Source: Halioglobus sp. (GTDB taxonomy: Bacteria > Pseudomonadota > Gammaproteobacteria > Pseudomonadales > Halieaceae). Taken from it: a stretch of 33,207 nucleotides of DNA. Position numbers and translations under genes: made by a program. The notes below the pieces were generated by a model. The model worked only from the letters and a program-made list of their open reading frames with translations. It searched no databases and was not told the origin of the DNA. Below are positions 1-8,023 of the stretch, in pieces (the stretch's first letter is position 1; each line of letters opens with the position of its first letter). Location: the NCBI GenBank assembly GCA_013214285.1, contig JABSPW010000023.1, forward strand, positions 1 through 33,207, in the 5' to 3' direction.

Positions 1-336
1 AATACGGAAGTCTCGCAATTGCAGCAGAAGCTCGATGAGGCCAGAGCGCGACAGCAGGCACTGGCCATGCGCGGCCAGACCATGCAGTCGCGTATCCGGG
101 TCAAGCGACAAATCCAACGGGACGCACTGGACGATGCGTTCCAGCGCTTCGAAAACTTTGAGCGGCGCATGGATACGCTCGAGGGACAGCTGGATGCGAT
201 GGATATTGGTCGCGAGGTGAGGCCTGATCTGGCAGAGCAAATCAATGCGTTGCAGGAAGACGAAACCATCAGTAACGATCTAGAACGTTTGAAGGCAGAG
301 ATGCAGGGTGGTGACAAAACCGGGAAAGCCTGCTGA
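1..336 (+). CDS. pspA: Phage shock protein A, C-terminal part (5' end outside window)
   Basis: The reading frame is open from the first base and ends at a TGA at 334-336, leaving 111 residues of the C-terminal half. PspA is an ESCRT-III-like peripheral membrane protein that binds stressed inner membrane and, in E. coli, also restrains the activator PspF. The visible part is a long charged helix: EVSQLQQKL, then RARQQAL, then DDAFQRFENFERRMDTLEGQ, closely matching the E. coli PspA C-terminal coiled coil. The acidic segment near the end (LQEDETISNDLERLKAEM) is also family-typical. The tail ends in an unusual GGDKTGKAC with a terminal cysteine. It is followed by pspB and pspC, the standard psp order. 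The promoter, probably sigma-54/PspF, lies upstream of the window. Confidence 0.95.
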   Translation, partial: NTEVSQLQQKLDEARARQQALAMRGQTMQSRIRVKRQIQRDALDDAFQRFENFERRMDTLEGQLDAMDIGREVRPDLAEQINALQEDETISNDLERLKAEMQGGDKTGKAC

Positions 337-399
337 TTCAGCAGCGCAAGCTCCGGCACGCCTGGCTTTTAATGGTCTTTTCAAATTGGGGAAGCGTCC

Positions 400-678
400 A
401 TGGAATTCTGGAAATTTATGTTTGTACCCACGATCTTGTTTTTGACGGTGGTGGCCCCCATCTGGATCACTATGCACTATCGCAGCGTGAACCGCTCCTC
501 GCGTAGCCTCAATGAAGAGGATCGACAGTCGATCGAGGTAATGCTCGAGACAGTCGATCAATTGACCGATCGTATCGCTGCGCTGGAATCCATTTTGAAT
601 GATGATCACCCCCAATGGCGGCAGCAGGTAAGAGGGCGTAATGACGATTCAGGCACACGGGAGAACAGTAAATCATGA
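400..678 (+). CDS. pspB: Phage shock protein B
   Basis: A 92-residue inner-membrane protein that works with PspC to sense envelope stress and bind PspA. Residues about 6-27 form one hydrophobic membrane segment ending in PIWITMHY, which aligns with PIWLWLHY of E. coli PspB. The following helix contains DRIAALESILNDDHPQW, almost identical to the E. coli signature RIQALESILDAEHPNW. It is somewhat longer than the E. coli protein (about 74 residues) because of a polar tail. A GGGGAAG purine run about 8 bases before the ATG is a good ribosome binding site. The last four bases overlap the pspC start (ATGA), so the two are probably translationally coupled. Confidence 0.95.
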   Translation: MEFWKFMFVPTILFLTVVAPIWITMHYRSVNRSSRSLNEEDRQSIEVMLETVDQLTDRIAALESILNDDHPQWRQQVRGRNDDSGTRENSKS

Positions 679-1193
679 ACAGACAACGACGCAGACAGCA
701 GGCTCCTCGGGATGATAGACGAGGAGGTGTGAATGCATTCAAGCAGCGCCGTCGTGAGGGTTGGGGTCTCAACCTGTACCGTAACAAACGTGAGGGCATC
801 ATCGGAGGCGTGGCTGCTGGACTTGCCGATTATTGGGACGTGGCGCCGTGGGTCGTGCGATTGATATGGATCGGAGCGTTTTTGTTCACGGGGTCACTCG
901 CTTTTTGGGCTTATATCGGCGGCTGGTTGCTGATGGCGCGTCGGTCCACATTGCTTGACCGTGGTGGTGAAAGTACTGGAGAGCTCGACTACGCAGCGGC
1001 GGTTGAAATGGAGTATGACGAGCGCTATCACCACTACCGGCCGCGCAAGGTCTTTCGCTACAGCGACAGCACCTCCGTGCGACTGCATCGCGCGCGCGAG
1101 CGGCTCAGCGCGGCGTTGCGACGAGTCGAAGACATGGAATCCTACGTCACTTCACGACAGTACCAGTTGAACAAGGAGTTTTCTCGGCTCTGA
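675..1193 (+). CDS. pspC: Phage shock protein C
   Basis: A 172-residue PspC-domain protein, longer than E. coli PspC (about 119). After a basic N-terminus of about 30 residues, the PspC core runs roughly from residue 30 to 95: LYRNKREGIIGGVAAGLADY, then WDVAPWVVRLIWIGAFL, then a glycine-rich membrane segment ending in GGWLLMARR. The C-terminal third is polar and then forms a probable coiled coil (RARERLSAALRRVEDMESYV) before ending in EFSRL. PspC is the inner-membrane partner that recruits PspA and, with PspB, releases PspF. The ATG overlaps the pspB stop by four bases. No terminator with a T-run follows directly; see the hairpin at 1278-1298. Confidence 0.93.
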   Translation: MNRQRRRQQAPRDDRRGGVNAFKQRRREGWGLNLYRNKREGIIGGVAAGLADYWDVAPWVVRLIWIGAFLFTGSLAFWAYIGGWLLMARRSTLLDRGGESTGELDYAAAVEMEYDERYHHYRPRKVFRYSDSTSVRLHRARERLSAALRRVEDMESYVTSRQYQLNKEFSRL

Positions 1194-1277
1194 CCTGTGG
1201 TTGCGCTGCGGCGCCGTGCCAACATGGGCTGTCGCGTCTTATAGCCTGTTCTGGTGGCGCGCAACGTTGGGGCGTGT

Positions 1278-1298
1278 GCACCGCGGGAGGCGCGGTGC
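1278..1298 (+). other. GC-rich hairpin downstream of pspC
   Basis: Perfect 7-bp inverted repeat: GCACCGC (1278-1284), loop GGGAGGC, GCGGTGC (1292-1298). It lies 85 bases after the pspC stop and lacks a T-run, so it is not a classical intrinsic terminator. It could stabilise the psp mRNA 3' end. The GGA in the loop resembles a CsrA/RsmA recognition element, but a single site is weak evidence. Confidence 0.35.
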
Positions 1299-1563
1299 GT
1301 TGATCCCTCAAGCTTCGTAAGCCGTGCGTTTGGCGTTGCCGTCGATGCGGCCCATCCAGGGCGCAGTCGGGCTGTCCCAAAACGGTGCAAGTTGCTTCAG
1401 TGGGTACTGCGACCGGATGAATACCTGCCGTCAGTGCTGTTAAAATATACAGCTTTATGCCTGTGTGTTATGGGCAGTGGGCGCCTGATGTGTCCGCGGT
1501 GTTGCTGTCTTGGGTCGATTAACCAGACTGGGTCACACTCCGAAATTTTTTTGCGAGAAATCC

Positions 1564-1591
1564 TTGCTATCCTTACAAAACACGCTATTTT
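1564..1591 (+). promoter_or_regulatory. Candidate sigma-70 promoter for a small RNA
   Basis: TTGCTA (1564-1569), a 16-base spacer, then TATTTT (1586-1591). Each hexamer matches consensus at 4 of 6 positions. The predicted start near 1598 coincides with the first base of a 7-bp stem-loop, which supports the placement. Judged by eye only. Confidence 0.35.
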
Positions 1592-1597
1592 CTTACA

Positions 1598-1707
1598 CAG
1601 CACGTTGCTTTCCCGGCACGTGCTAACACGTCCCCTGGCCGATGTTTCTGCCCCGAAGCATACGGCTATTTGGCCCGCTTTCACCTGGTGAAATGCGGGC
1701 TTTTTTA
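1598..1707 (+). ncRNA. Candidate orphan small RNA, about 110 nt
   Basis: Downstream of the promoter-like hexamers there is a 5' stem-loop: AGCACGT (1599-1605), a 12-base loop, ACGTGCT (1618-1624). A largely unpaired linker follows (1625-1672), then a strong intrinsic terminator at 1673-1707. This promoter/stem/linker/terminator arrangement is typical of Hfq-type regulatory RNAs. The terminator is 480 bases from the end of pspC, so it more likely belongs to its own transcript than to the psp mRNA. I recognise no known RNA family. It could instead be the end of a very long psp 3' UTR. Confidence 0.4.
1673..1707 (+). terminator. Intrinsic terminator
   Basis: GCCCGC (1673-1678) plus TTTCACC pairs through a tight loop with GGTGAAA and GCGGGC (1695-1700), with one bulged base, followed at once by six T (1701-1706). 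It is the clearest rho-independent terminator in the window and insulates ppk1 from upstream transcription. Confidence 0.85.
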
Positions 1708-1924
1708 TGGCTGATAGGCTTATGATGGCAATAATTAATGTAATTGATTAGGATGACAGGCGGTACTGTACACAGTTTTCAAGCTCTGGAACGGGGCTTC
1801 CCAGCCCGACTGGTGCCACCGCTTTGCCCCCTGCATGCGCCATCATGGGCCGGCGCGGTCGGCTGTGCCCAGGATGACGCTGGTTGAAGCAACGACCTGA
1901 CCAGCCTTAGGATCGGACGCCACA

Positions 1925-4078
1925 ATGGCCAATCCCATAAAAATCCGCTTGGCGGATCTACTCGAGCATGACCTGTTCATACCGCGTGAGCTCAGTTGGC
2001 TGTCGTTTAATGCGCGGGTTCTGCAGGAAGCAGCGGACGACACGGTGCCGTTGATTGAGCGCCTGCGGTTTCTGGGTATCTTTTCCAATAACCTGGATGA
2101 GTTCTTCCGCGTTCGGGTGGCGGAAGTGCGGCGTCTTATCGCCGTATCCGGCGGTGATAATCGACAGCAAGCGAAGGATTTGCTCGGCGCTATCCAAAAA
2201 CGGGTAGTGGAACTGCAGCGAGAGTTCAATAAGATTTATCGCGAGCTTCTCGCAAGCCTGGCTGTTCAAGGCATTTACCTGATTACCGAGAAGCAACTGG
2301 ATACGGGTCAGGCTGCTTTTGTGCAAACCTATTTCACTATCACAGTGCTGCCCGAGCTCGAGCCTATATTGTTGCGAGAAGGGGTAGCGATACCGTCATT
2401 GAACGACGAATCTCTATATCTCGCTGTCGATATCAAGTCGAAAAACAAACGTCACTTCGCCGTGGTAGGGGTGCCCACCGATAGGCTAGATCGATTCGTA
2501 CAGATACCGCGTCGTGCTGGCCGCTCAGGAAAAGGCAGCAAGGTCTTTATAGCGCTGGATGATATTATGCGCGCTTGTTTACCACAGATGTTTCGGGGCG
2601 TGGTGCCCATAGACTCCGGCAAAGCCTATTGTTTTAAATTCAGTCGCGATGCGGAATTGGAACTGGATGCAGGGATCACCCAGAGCCTGATTGACAAGAT
2701 GGCCTTGAGCTTGAAACGCAGGCGCAGGGCGGAAACCGTGCGTATGGTCTATGACAGTAATATGCCCCAGCGCGTCTTGGATCAACTGAGTAATAGATTC
2801 GGATTTGGCAAGTACGATAGTTGGATAGCTGGTGGTCGCTACCACAATTCGAAAGACTTTATCGACTTTCCCGATGTCGGCCCCAAACGACTCTCTTTTA
2901 AGCCGCTGCCGTCAGTGCGTATTCCCCGGTTGGACGAGGGTGGTTGTATATTTGACGCGATTCAAGATAAGGATGTGTTTCTGTATTTTCCCTACCACCC
3001 CTTCGACTATGTGGTCGACTTGCTGAAAACAGCAGCGCTGGATCCGCAGGTCAGTACAATAAAAATATGCTTGTACCGTGTTGCCCGGGATTCCCGTGTT
3101 ATTGATGCACTGGTGAATGCGGTGCAAAACGGCAAGCAGGTGCTTGCGGTTGTGGAGCTGGCCGCACGCTTTGATGAAGAGGCTAATATCAATTGGGCCC
3201 AGGCGCTTACGGAGAATGGCATACACGTCCTTTTCGGGATTCCTGGTCTCAAGGTGCACAGCAAGTTGTTATTGATAGAGCGCCGAGAGGGCACTACGTC
3301 GCGATTCTATAGTTATATCGGCACGGGCAACTTTAATGAGAAAACCGCTAGGCGTTATACCGATTTCTGCCTTATGACGCATGATCAGAATGTGGGTAAG
3401 GACGTCCATAGCGTCTTCGACTTTATTCAATACAATTACAAACAACCAAGGTATCGGCTGCTTTTGGTGTCTCCCCACAGTGTTCGCAGGGGTTTGTTAG
3501 AGGCGATCGAGCAGGAAATTGGAAACGCTCGGGCGGGTTATCGCGCGTCGATGACGCTTAAGTGTAACAGCCTTGTGGACAAAGAGGTGGTGACGAAGCT
3601 TTATGAAGCGAGCCAGGCAGGTGTAGAGATTCGCTTAATTGTGCGCGGTATGTGTTCTCTACTGCCGGGTGTGAAGGGCATATCGGAGAATATACAGGCC
3701 ATCAGTATAGTCGACCGGTATCTTGAACACCCGCGCGCTTATGTTTTTTATAATCGGGGTTCGCCTCGCTATCTGATTGGATCAGCAGATCTTATGACGC
3801 GCAACCTGGACTACCGGGTCGAAGTGTTGTGCCCCATTTTTGATGAGGATGCCCAGCGACTGATACAGGATATGTTGGATCAGCAGTGGCACGACAACGA
3901 GAAGGCGCGGATTCTGGATCAGGGCCAGGCCAATGGCTATGTAAAACGCAAGAAAAAGGCGACTAAAATCCGTTCGCAATTCACGATACATCGCTACCTT
4001 GCCACGGGGAAGTTGCCGCGGTATCCAAAATCCAAGATGAACCAACCGGCCCGTCGACGCCTCAAGCGCCGACGTTAG
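1925..4078 (+). CDS. ppk1: Polyphosphate kinase 1
   Basis: A 717-residue enzyme that reversibly makes inorganic polyphosphate from ATP, usually at the membrane (E. coli Ppk is 688 residues). The N-terminal domain begins with the typical FIPRELSWLSFNARVLQEA and SNNLDEFFRVRVAEVRR. The two phospholipase-D-like domains hold both catalytic histidines: His445 in LKVHSKLLLI, the expected autophosphorylated residue (E. coli His435), and His602 in YLEHPRAYVF (E. coli His592). The offset of ten is the same for both. GTGNFNEKTARRYTD and SADLMTRNLDYRVEV are also family signatures. The ATG at 1925 was chosen because the family N-terminus follows directly. The basic tail (ARRRLKRRR) is longer than in E. 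coli. No ppx gene lies next to it. Confidence 0.98.
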   Translation: MANPIKIRLADLLEHDLFIPRELSWLSFNARVLQEAADDTVPLIERLRFLGIFSNNLDEFFRVRVAEVRRLIAVSGGDNRQQAKDLLGAIQKRVVELQREFNKIYRELLASLAVQGIYLITEKQLDTGQAAFVQTYFTITVLPELEPILLREGVAIPSLNDESLYLAVDIKSKNKRHFAVVGVPTDRLDRFVQIPRRAGRSGKGSKVFIALDDIMRACLPQMFRGVVPIDSGKAYCFKFSRDAELELDAGITQSLIDKMALSLKRRRRAETVRMVYDSNMPQRVLDQLSNRFGFGKYDSWIAGGRYHNSKDFIDFPDVGPKRLSFKPLPSVRIPRLDEGGCIFDAIQDKDVFLYFPYHPFDYVVDLLKTAALDPQVSTIKICLYRVARDSRVIDALVNAVQNGKQVLAVVELAARFDEEANINWAQALTENGIHVLFGIPGLKVHSKLLLIERREGTTSRFYSYIGTGNFNEKTARRYTDFCLMTHDQNVGKDVHSVFDFIQYNYKQPRYRLLLVSPHSVRRGLLEAIEQEIGNARAGYRASMTLKCNSLVDKEVVTKLYEASQAGVEIRLIVRGMCSLLPGVKGISENIQAISIVDRYLEHPRAYVFYNRGSPRYLIGSADLMTRNLDYRVEVLCPIFDEDAQRLIQDMLDQQWHDNEKARILDQGQANGYVKRKKKATKIRSQFTIHRYLATGKLPRYPKSKMNQPARRRLKRRR

Positions 4079-4277
4079 GTCTCCCTTGCGTGTTCGGGGT
4101 AGGTGTGTACACTGCTCGCCAGGACACGCCTTGAAGGTTAATACGTTTGGATTGACTGTAACGTGCGCCGGTGACGCCTATGGATGAGTTGGTTCGTTTT
4201 GTGATGCCTGGCCCGGCGGCTCCATGTGTCCTTGGCAGCCGCGGTTTGGCCGGCGCGTTTTCCAGGAGCAATGCGTA

Positions 4278-5225
4278 ATGGCCGGTAGCAGTCTGCTGGT
4301 GTTGCTGGACGACATTGCCGCGGTCCTTGACGATGTGGCGGTCATGACCAAGGTCGCCGCCAGGAAGACTGCCGGTGTATTGGGCGACGACCTGGCGGTG
4401 AATGCCGAAAAAGTCAGCGGTGTGCGTGCTGAGCGCGAGCTGCCAGTGGTCTGGGCCGTTGCGAAGGGCTCTTTCTGGAATAAGTGCATACTGATACCAG
4501 CCGCACTGCTGATTTCAGCGGTGGCGCCCTGGTTGATCACCCCCGCTATGATTTTCGGCGGTCTGTATCTCTGCTTCGAAGGGTTCGAAAAAGTCGCGCA
4601 AAAGTTTTTGCATGGGTCTGATGAAGATGCGATCCGCCACGAGCAGCGGGTCGAGACTCTGCAGAACGAAAATGTCGACATGATCGAGTTTGAAAAGAAG
4701 AAGATCAAGGGCGCGATACGCACGGATTTCATACTGTCAGCGGAGATTGTGGTGCTGACTCTGGGTATCGTTTCTGCAATGGATCTACTGGGGCGGGCGC
4801 TGGTGTTGAGTGGGATCGGTTTCATTATGACGGTGGGTGTTTATGGACTGGTGGCCGGTATTGTCAAGCTCGACGATGCAGGCCTGTACTTGATGCGACG
4901 GCGCGGGGAGGGCGCGTCGCGAAGCCTCCAGCGATGGCTTGGAGAGCGTCTGATTGCCTTCGCGCCTTGGTTGATGAAATTATTGGGCGTCCTGGGAACG
5001 ATTGCAATGTTTATGGTGGGAGGCGGCATATTGGTGCACAGTTTTCCTGTGCTCACTGATGTCGTCGAGGCGCTTAGCGCCAGTCTGGGAACAGTGACGG
5101 CTATGGGTCCCTTGCTTGCCGGTCTAACGCCAACGTTGTCGGCAATGGTGATCGGTGTGTTTGCCGGGGCATGCGTGCTGGCTGTGTTGTCACTATGGCA
5201 GCGCTTGCGCATAGCGACCATCTAA
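4278..5225 (+). CDS. yedI: YedI-like inner membrane protein (DUF808)
   Basis: A 315-residue multi-spanning membrane protein of the DUF808 family; its function is not established. It starts MAGSSLLVLLDDIAAVLDD, nearly identical to E. coli YedI, and continues with KKTAGVLGDD-like and VSGVRAERELPVVWAVAKGS motifs. Five or so hydrophobic segments follow (about residues 68-100, 150-200, 230-260, 275-310). I start at 4278 rather than the in-frame ATG at 4224 because the family N-terminus begins there and AGGAG sits at 4263-4267, ten bases upstream. It converges on yjgR, with only two bases between the two stop codons. Confidence 0.92.
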   Translation: MAGSSLLVLLDDIAAVLDDVAVMTKVAARKTAGVLGDDLAVNAEKVSGVRAERELPVVWAVAKGSFWNKCILIPAALLISAVAPWLITPAMIFGGLYLCFEGFEKVAQKFLHGSDEDAIRHEQRVETLQNENVDMIEFEKKKIKGAIRTDFILSAEIVVLTLGIVSAMDLLGRALVLSGIGFIMTVGVYGLVAGIVKLDDAGLYLMRRRGEGASRSLQRWLGERLIAFAPWLMKLLGVLGTIAMFMVGGGILVHSFPVLTDVVEALSASLGTVTAMGPLLAGLTPTLSAMVIGVFAGACVLAVLSLWQRLRIATI

Positions 5226-5227
5226 TA

Positions 5228-6688
5228 TCACTTCAATAGCGAGCCCAGAATGCCACGGAACAGCTTGCGTCCGACGCTGGAGCCTGCCGCGCGGGCGATA
5301 CTCTTGAGGAAAGTTTCTCCAGCACTGTCGCGGCGAGTGGATCGGCGCGACGTTCTTCTCTCCGCCTTCGCTGCACGCTCTGCTAGCTCTGCTCCTCGCG
5401 CCTGCTCCTGACGCGCTGCAATACGCTCCGTCAGCACTTCATGCGCCGAGCGCGGATCTATGGGCTTGGCATACCGCGTGTGGTTGATATCGGCCCGGAT
5501 AATCATCTGGCGCTCTGCGTCGGTAGCTGGACCCATGCGCGACCTCGGTGGTCGGATCAGGGTGCGTTGCACCGGAGTGGGGATGCCCTTGTCTTGCAGC
5601 GTAGAGACCAAGGCCTCACCCACACCCAATTCGGAGATGGCGGCTACGGTATCGAGGCCAGGATTTTCGCGAAAGGATTCGGCCGCGACCTTCACAGCTT
5701 TGCGTTCTTTTGGCGTGTATGCGCGCAGAGCGTGTTGTACGCGATTGCCCAATTGGGCCAGTATGCTGTCGGGGATGTCGCTCGGACTTTGCGAGATGAA
5801 GTAAACCCCTACGCCCTTGGAGCGGATCAAGCGCACCACCTGCTCGATTTTTTCCAGTAGTACCTTCGGCGCGTCTCGAAACAGCAGATGGGCCTCATCA
5901 AAGAAGAACACCAGCACAGGCTGTTTTGGATCGCCAAGCTCGGGCAGCACTTCAAATAGCTCTGACAGCAGCCAGAGGAGAAAGGTTGAGTATACGCGTG
6001 GGCTCATGACTAATTTGTCTGCCGCCAGGATATTAATCATCCCGCAACCGGTCCGATCGGTGCGGATGAAGTCCTGCAGCTGCAGCGCCGGTTCGCCAAA
6101 GAAGGCCTCGCCGCCTTCTCGCTCCAGCAACAGCAGCCGGCGCAATATCGCGTTGATAGAGGCCGTGGAAACATTGTAGCCCGGCCCCAATTCCTTGCGG
6201 TATTCACTGAGGAATTCAAGTGATGTGCGCAGGTCCTTGAGATCCACCAGCAGCATGCCCTCATCATCGGCGAACTCAAACACCAGCATGACCACACTTT
6301 CTTGGGTTTCGTTCAGGTCCAGAAGCCGTGAAATGAGCTGTGGCCCCATCTCCGAAACGGTAGAGCGCACGGGTGTGCCTTGCTTGCCAAAAAGATCCCA
6401 GAAAACGGTAGGATAGCCCCTCTGGCAATAGTTTCGCATGCCGATCTTCGTCGCTCTTTCATCGATTCTCGCGTGCGCAGTGCCTGCCTGGGAGATCCCT
6501 GAGATATCGCCTTTCACATCGGCCAGAAATACCGGCACGCCAAGGTCCGAGAAACCCTCCGCAAGGCACTGCAGCGTCACCGTTTTACCGGTACCGGTGG
6601 CGCCGGCGACCAGGCCGTGTCGGTTGGCGTAGCGTGGGTTGAGCCCGATCTGGCCTGCCTCGGAGCCACCGATAAGGATGTTGGTCAT
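5228..6688 (-). CDS. yjgR: HerA-like ATPase YjgR (DUF853)
   Basis: A 486-residue P-loop ATPase of the HerA/FtsK superfamily, DUF853 branch (E. coli YjgR about 500). Walker A is GATGTGKTVT at residues 29-38; Walker B is VFFFDEAHLLF; between them is DVKGDISGISQAG. The YFISQSPSDIPDSILAQLGNRVQHALRAYTPKE stretch (given here only as a landmark: SQSPSDIPDSILAQLG) is typical. The C-terminal tail is rich in Arg, Ala and Glu (RAAKAERRTSRRSTRR). Start at 6688 (MTNILIGGSEAG): AAGGA lies ten bases upstream and the longer reading frame has no family-like sequence. Cellular role unknown; no NurA or other nuclease partner is adjacent. Divergent from ypfJ. Confidence 0.93.
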   Translation of the reverse strand: MTNILIGGSEAGQIGLNPRYANRHGLVAGATGTGKTVTLQCLAEGFSDLGVPVFLADVKGDISGISQAGTAHARIDERATKIGMRNYCQRGYPTVFWDLFGKQGTPVRSTVSEMGPQLISRLLDLNETQESVVMLVFEFADDEGMLLVDLKDLRTSLEFLSEYRKELGPGYNVSTASINAILRRLLLLEREGGEAFFGEPALQLQDFIRTDRTGCGMINILAADKLVMSPRVYSTFLLWLLSELFEVLPELGDPKQPVLVFFFDEAHLLFRDAPKVLLEKIEQVVRLIRSKGVGVYFISQSPSDIPDSILAQLGNRVQHALRAYTPKERKAVKVAAESFRENPGLDTVAAISELGVGEALVSTLQDKGIPTPVQRTLIRPPRSRMGPATDAERQMIIRADINHTRYAKPIDPRSAHEVLTERIAARQEQARGAELAERAAKAERRTSRRSTRRDSAGETFLKSIARAAGSSVGRKLFRGILGSLLK

Positions 6689-6775
6689 TATTGGTCTATC
6701 CTTGTACTTCATACAGGGGTGGAGTGCTGCACGCAGTATAATCAACCACCCGCGGGGTAGCGACAGGAATCTGAC

Positions 6776-7681
6776 ATGCGCTGGAAAGGGGCACGACGCA
6801 GTGGCAATGTGGAAGACCGGCGTGGACAACGAGCCACTATGGGCGCCGCAGGGTCAGCCCCTGCGTTGTTGCGCCTGGTACCGATGTTGCTGCGCACAAA
6901 AGTGGGCCGGGTCGTTCTCATCGGTGCGGTGGTTGCAATAATCGGCGGACAGATGCTGGGGGTCGACGTCCTTTCTGTGCTGATGGGCGTAGGCGGCTCT
7001 CGCTATCAGCAGGCGCCACAGCAGCAAAGCACAGCAGATCGTGAGGTCGTGGACTTTGTGTCGGCAGTATTGGCTGATACGGAGGAGACTTGGCATGCGC
7101 AATTTGCCGGGCTGGGGCGACACTACCGCGAACCGAAACTGGTGTTATTCAGGGGCAGCGTCAACTCCGCTTGTGGTTATGCTACGGCGGCCGTCGGGCC
7201 TTTCTACTGTCCCGGTGACCAGAAGCTCTATCTCGATCTGTCTTTTTTTCAGGACCTTGCGGTACGGCATAGTGCGCCGGGTGATTTTGCGCAAGCCTAT
7301 GTCATTGCGCACGAAGTGGGACACCATGTACAGACCTTACTTGGGATCAGCGAACAGGTGCGCGCCGCTGGCCGCGGACGCAGTGAGGCTGACGTGAATG
7401 CGTTATCTGTTAGTCAGGAGTTGCAAGCCGATTGCTTCGCTGGACTCTGGGGGCATGTGGCAAACAAGCAACGACAATTACTCGATCCCGGTGACCTGGA
7501 GGAGGCTCTGCAGGCTGCGGCGGCGATTGGTGACGATCGCCTGCAACGCGAAGCGGGTGGCCGTGTAGTGCCCGATAGCTTCACACACGGCAGTTCGCAG
7601 CAGCGGGTGCACTGGTTTCGCGTGGGCTTTGAGTCGGGCGATTTCGCTGCCTGTGACACCTTTGCGCAGGACACGCGTTGA
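6776..7681 (+). CDS. ypfJ: YpfJ-type neutral zinc metallopeptidase
   Basis: A 301-residue membrane-anchored protein of the Zn_peptidase family (PF04228). The opening MRWKGARRSGNVEDRRG closely matches E. coli YpfJ (MRWQGRRESDNVEDRR). A single membrane anchor lies at about residues 45-65. The zinc motif HEVGHH is at residues 179-184, preceded by FAQAYVIA and followed by LQADCFAGLWGH, which supplies further conserved positions. The C-terminus GRVVPDSFTHGSSQQRVHWF is strongly conserved. Its substrate is not known. It diverges from yjgR with 87 bases between start codons, so the two promoters must share that short gap. Confidence 0.95.
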   Translation: MRWKGARRSGNVEDRRGQRATMGAAGSAPALLRLVPMLLRTKVGRVVLIGAVVAIIGGQMLGVDVLSVLMGVGGSRYQQAPQQQSTADREVVDFVSAVLADTEETWHAQFAGLGRHYREPKLVLFRGSVNSACGYATAAVGPFYCPGDQKLYLDLSFFQDLAVRHSAPGDFAQAYVIAHEVGHHVQTLLGISEQVRAAGRGRSEADVNALSVSQELQADCFAGLWGHVANKQRQLLDPGDLEEALQAAAAIGDDRLQREAGGRVVPDSFTHGSSQQRVHWFRVGFESGDFAACDTFAQDTR

Positions 7682-7718
7682 CTGCGGCGTCGATGCCGAT
7701 GGTCTGCATAGGTGTGGA

Positions 7719-7757
7719 ACCTGTCGCCTTTTCGACCGTATTGAAAACCCGACAGGT
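7719..7757. repeat. 39-base imperfect palindrome upstream of the small membrane protein gene
   Basis: ACCTGTCG (7719-7726) pairs with CGACAGGT (7750-7757). Inside it, TTTTC (7729-7733) pairs with GAAAA (7743-7747), with symmetric CC/CC mismatches between the two stems and a 9-base loop. No T-run follows, so it is not a standard terminator. It could be the ypfJ mRNA end, an operator, or a structured leader of the downstream gene. Confidence 0.5.
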
Positions 7758-7819
7758 GGTTCTGTGGTCTCGGATTGTTGATGATGATGGCGACAGTAAA
7801 GTATGACAGGAGGGCTTCC

Positions 7820-8023
7820 ATGACCGCGATAGAGCACCGTATTATCCGACAGACGTTGCAGCGTCGTGAGACGGCAATTGGGTATCGGCGCAGCAGCACC
7901 GTCTGGGTGGAGCGGTTGATAGCCGTATTGGCCGCCACGGCGGGTTTGCTGATCGTTGGCAGCTATGCTGAGGAGATGCTTTGGTTGCTGCTGGCGGTCG
8001 CGACAGTGGTGACCCTGAGATAA
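7820..8023 (+). CDS. Small two-helix membrane protein, unknown function
   Basis: 67 residues. A basic amphipathic N-terminus (MTAIEHRIIRQTLQRRE) is followed by two hydrophobic stretches, about residues 31-46 (RLIAVLAATAGLLIVG) and 50-65 (EEMLWLLLAVATVVTL), ending in Arg. I start at 7820 because CAGGAGGG (7806-7813) is an excellent ribosome binding site seven bases before that ATG; the upstream in-frame ATG cluster lacks one. The N-out/C-out order cannot be settled by eye. I do not recognise a family. It lies 138 bases after ypfJ and is preceded by the 39-base palindrome. Confidence 0.65.
   Translation: MTAIEHRIIRQTLQRRETAIGYRRSSTVWVERLIAVLAATAGLLIVGSYAEEMLWLLLAVATVVTLR

Larger units (their letters stand above)
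1194..1924. other. 730-base intergenic region between pspC and ppk1
   Basis: I find no convincing protein gene here. The longest ORFs (145 codons at 1254-1691 plus; 95 codons at 1397-1684 minus) have no recognisable domain, no good ribosome binding site, and lie across structured RNA signals. The region holds a GC-rich hairpin at 1278-1298, promoter-like hexamers at 1564-1591, a stem-loop at 1599-1624 and a strong intrinsic terminator at 1673-1707. Bases 1725-1755 are AT-rich and could hold the ppk1 promoter, but no convincing -35/-10 pair stands out. Confidence 0.6.

Noticed and set aside
1254..1691. 145-codon plus-strand ORF in the pspC-ppk1 gap
   Set aside because: No ribosome site, no domain, cysteine- and arginine-rich random-looking sequence, and it runs across the stem-loop and into the terminator.
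5228..6688. HerA-like ATPase as part of a defence system
   Set aside because: It is the housekeeping YjgR/DUF853 type, and no NurA, SIR2 or DUF4297-like partner is adjacent.
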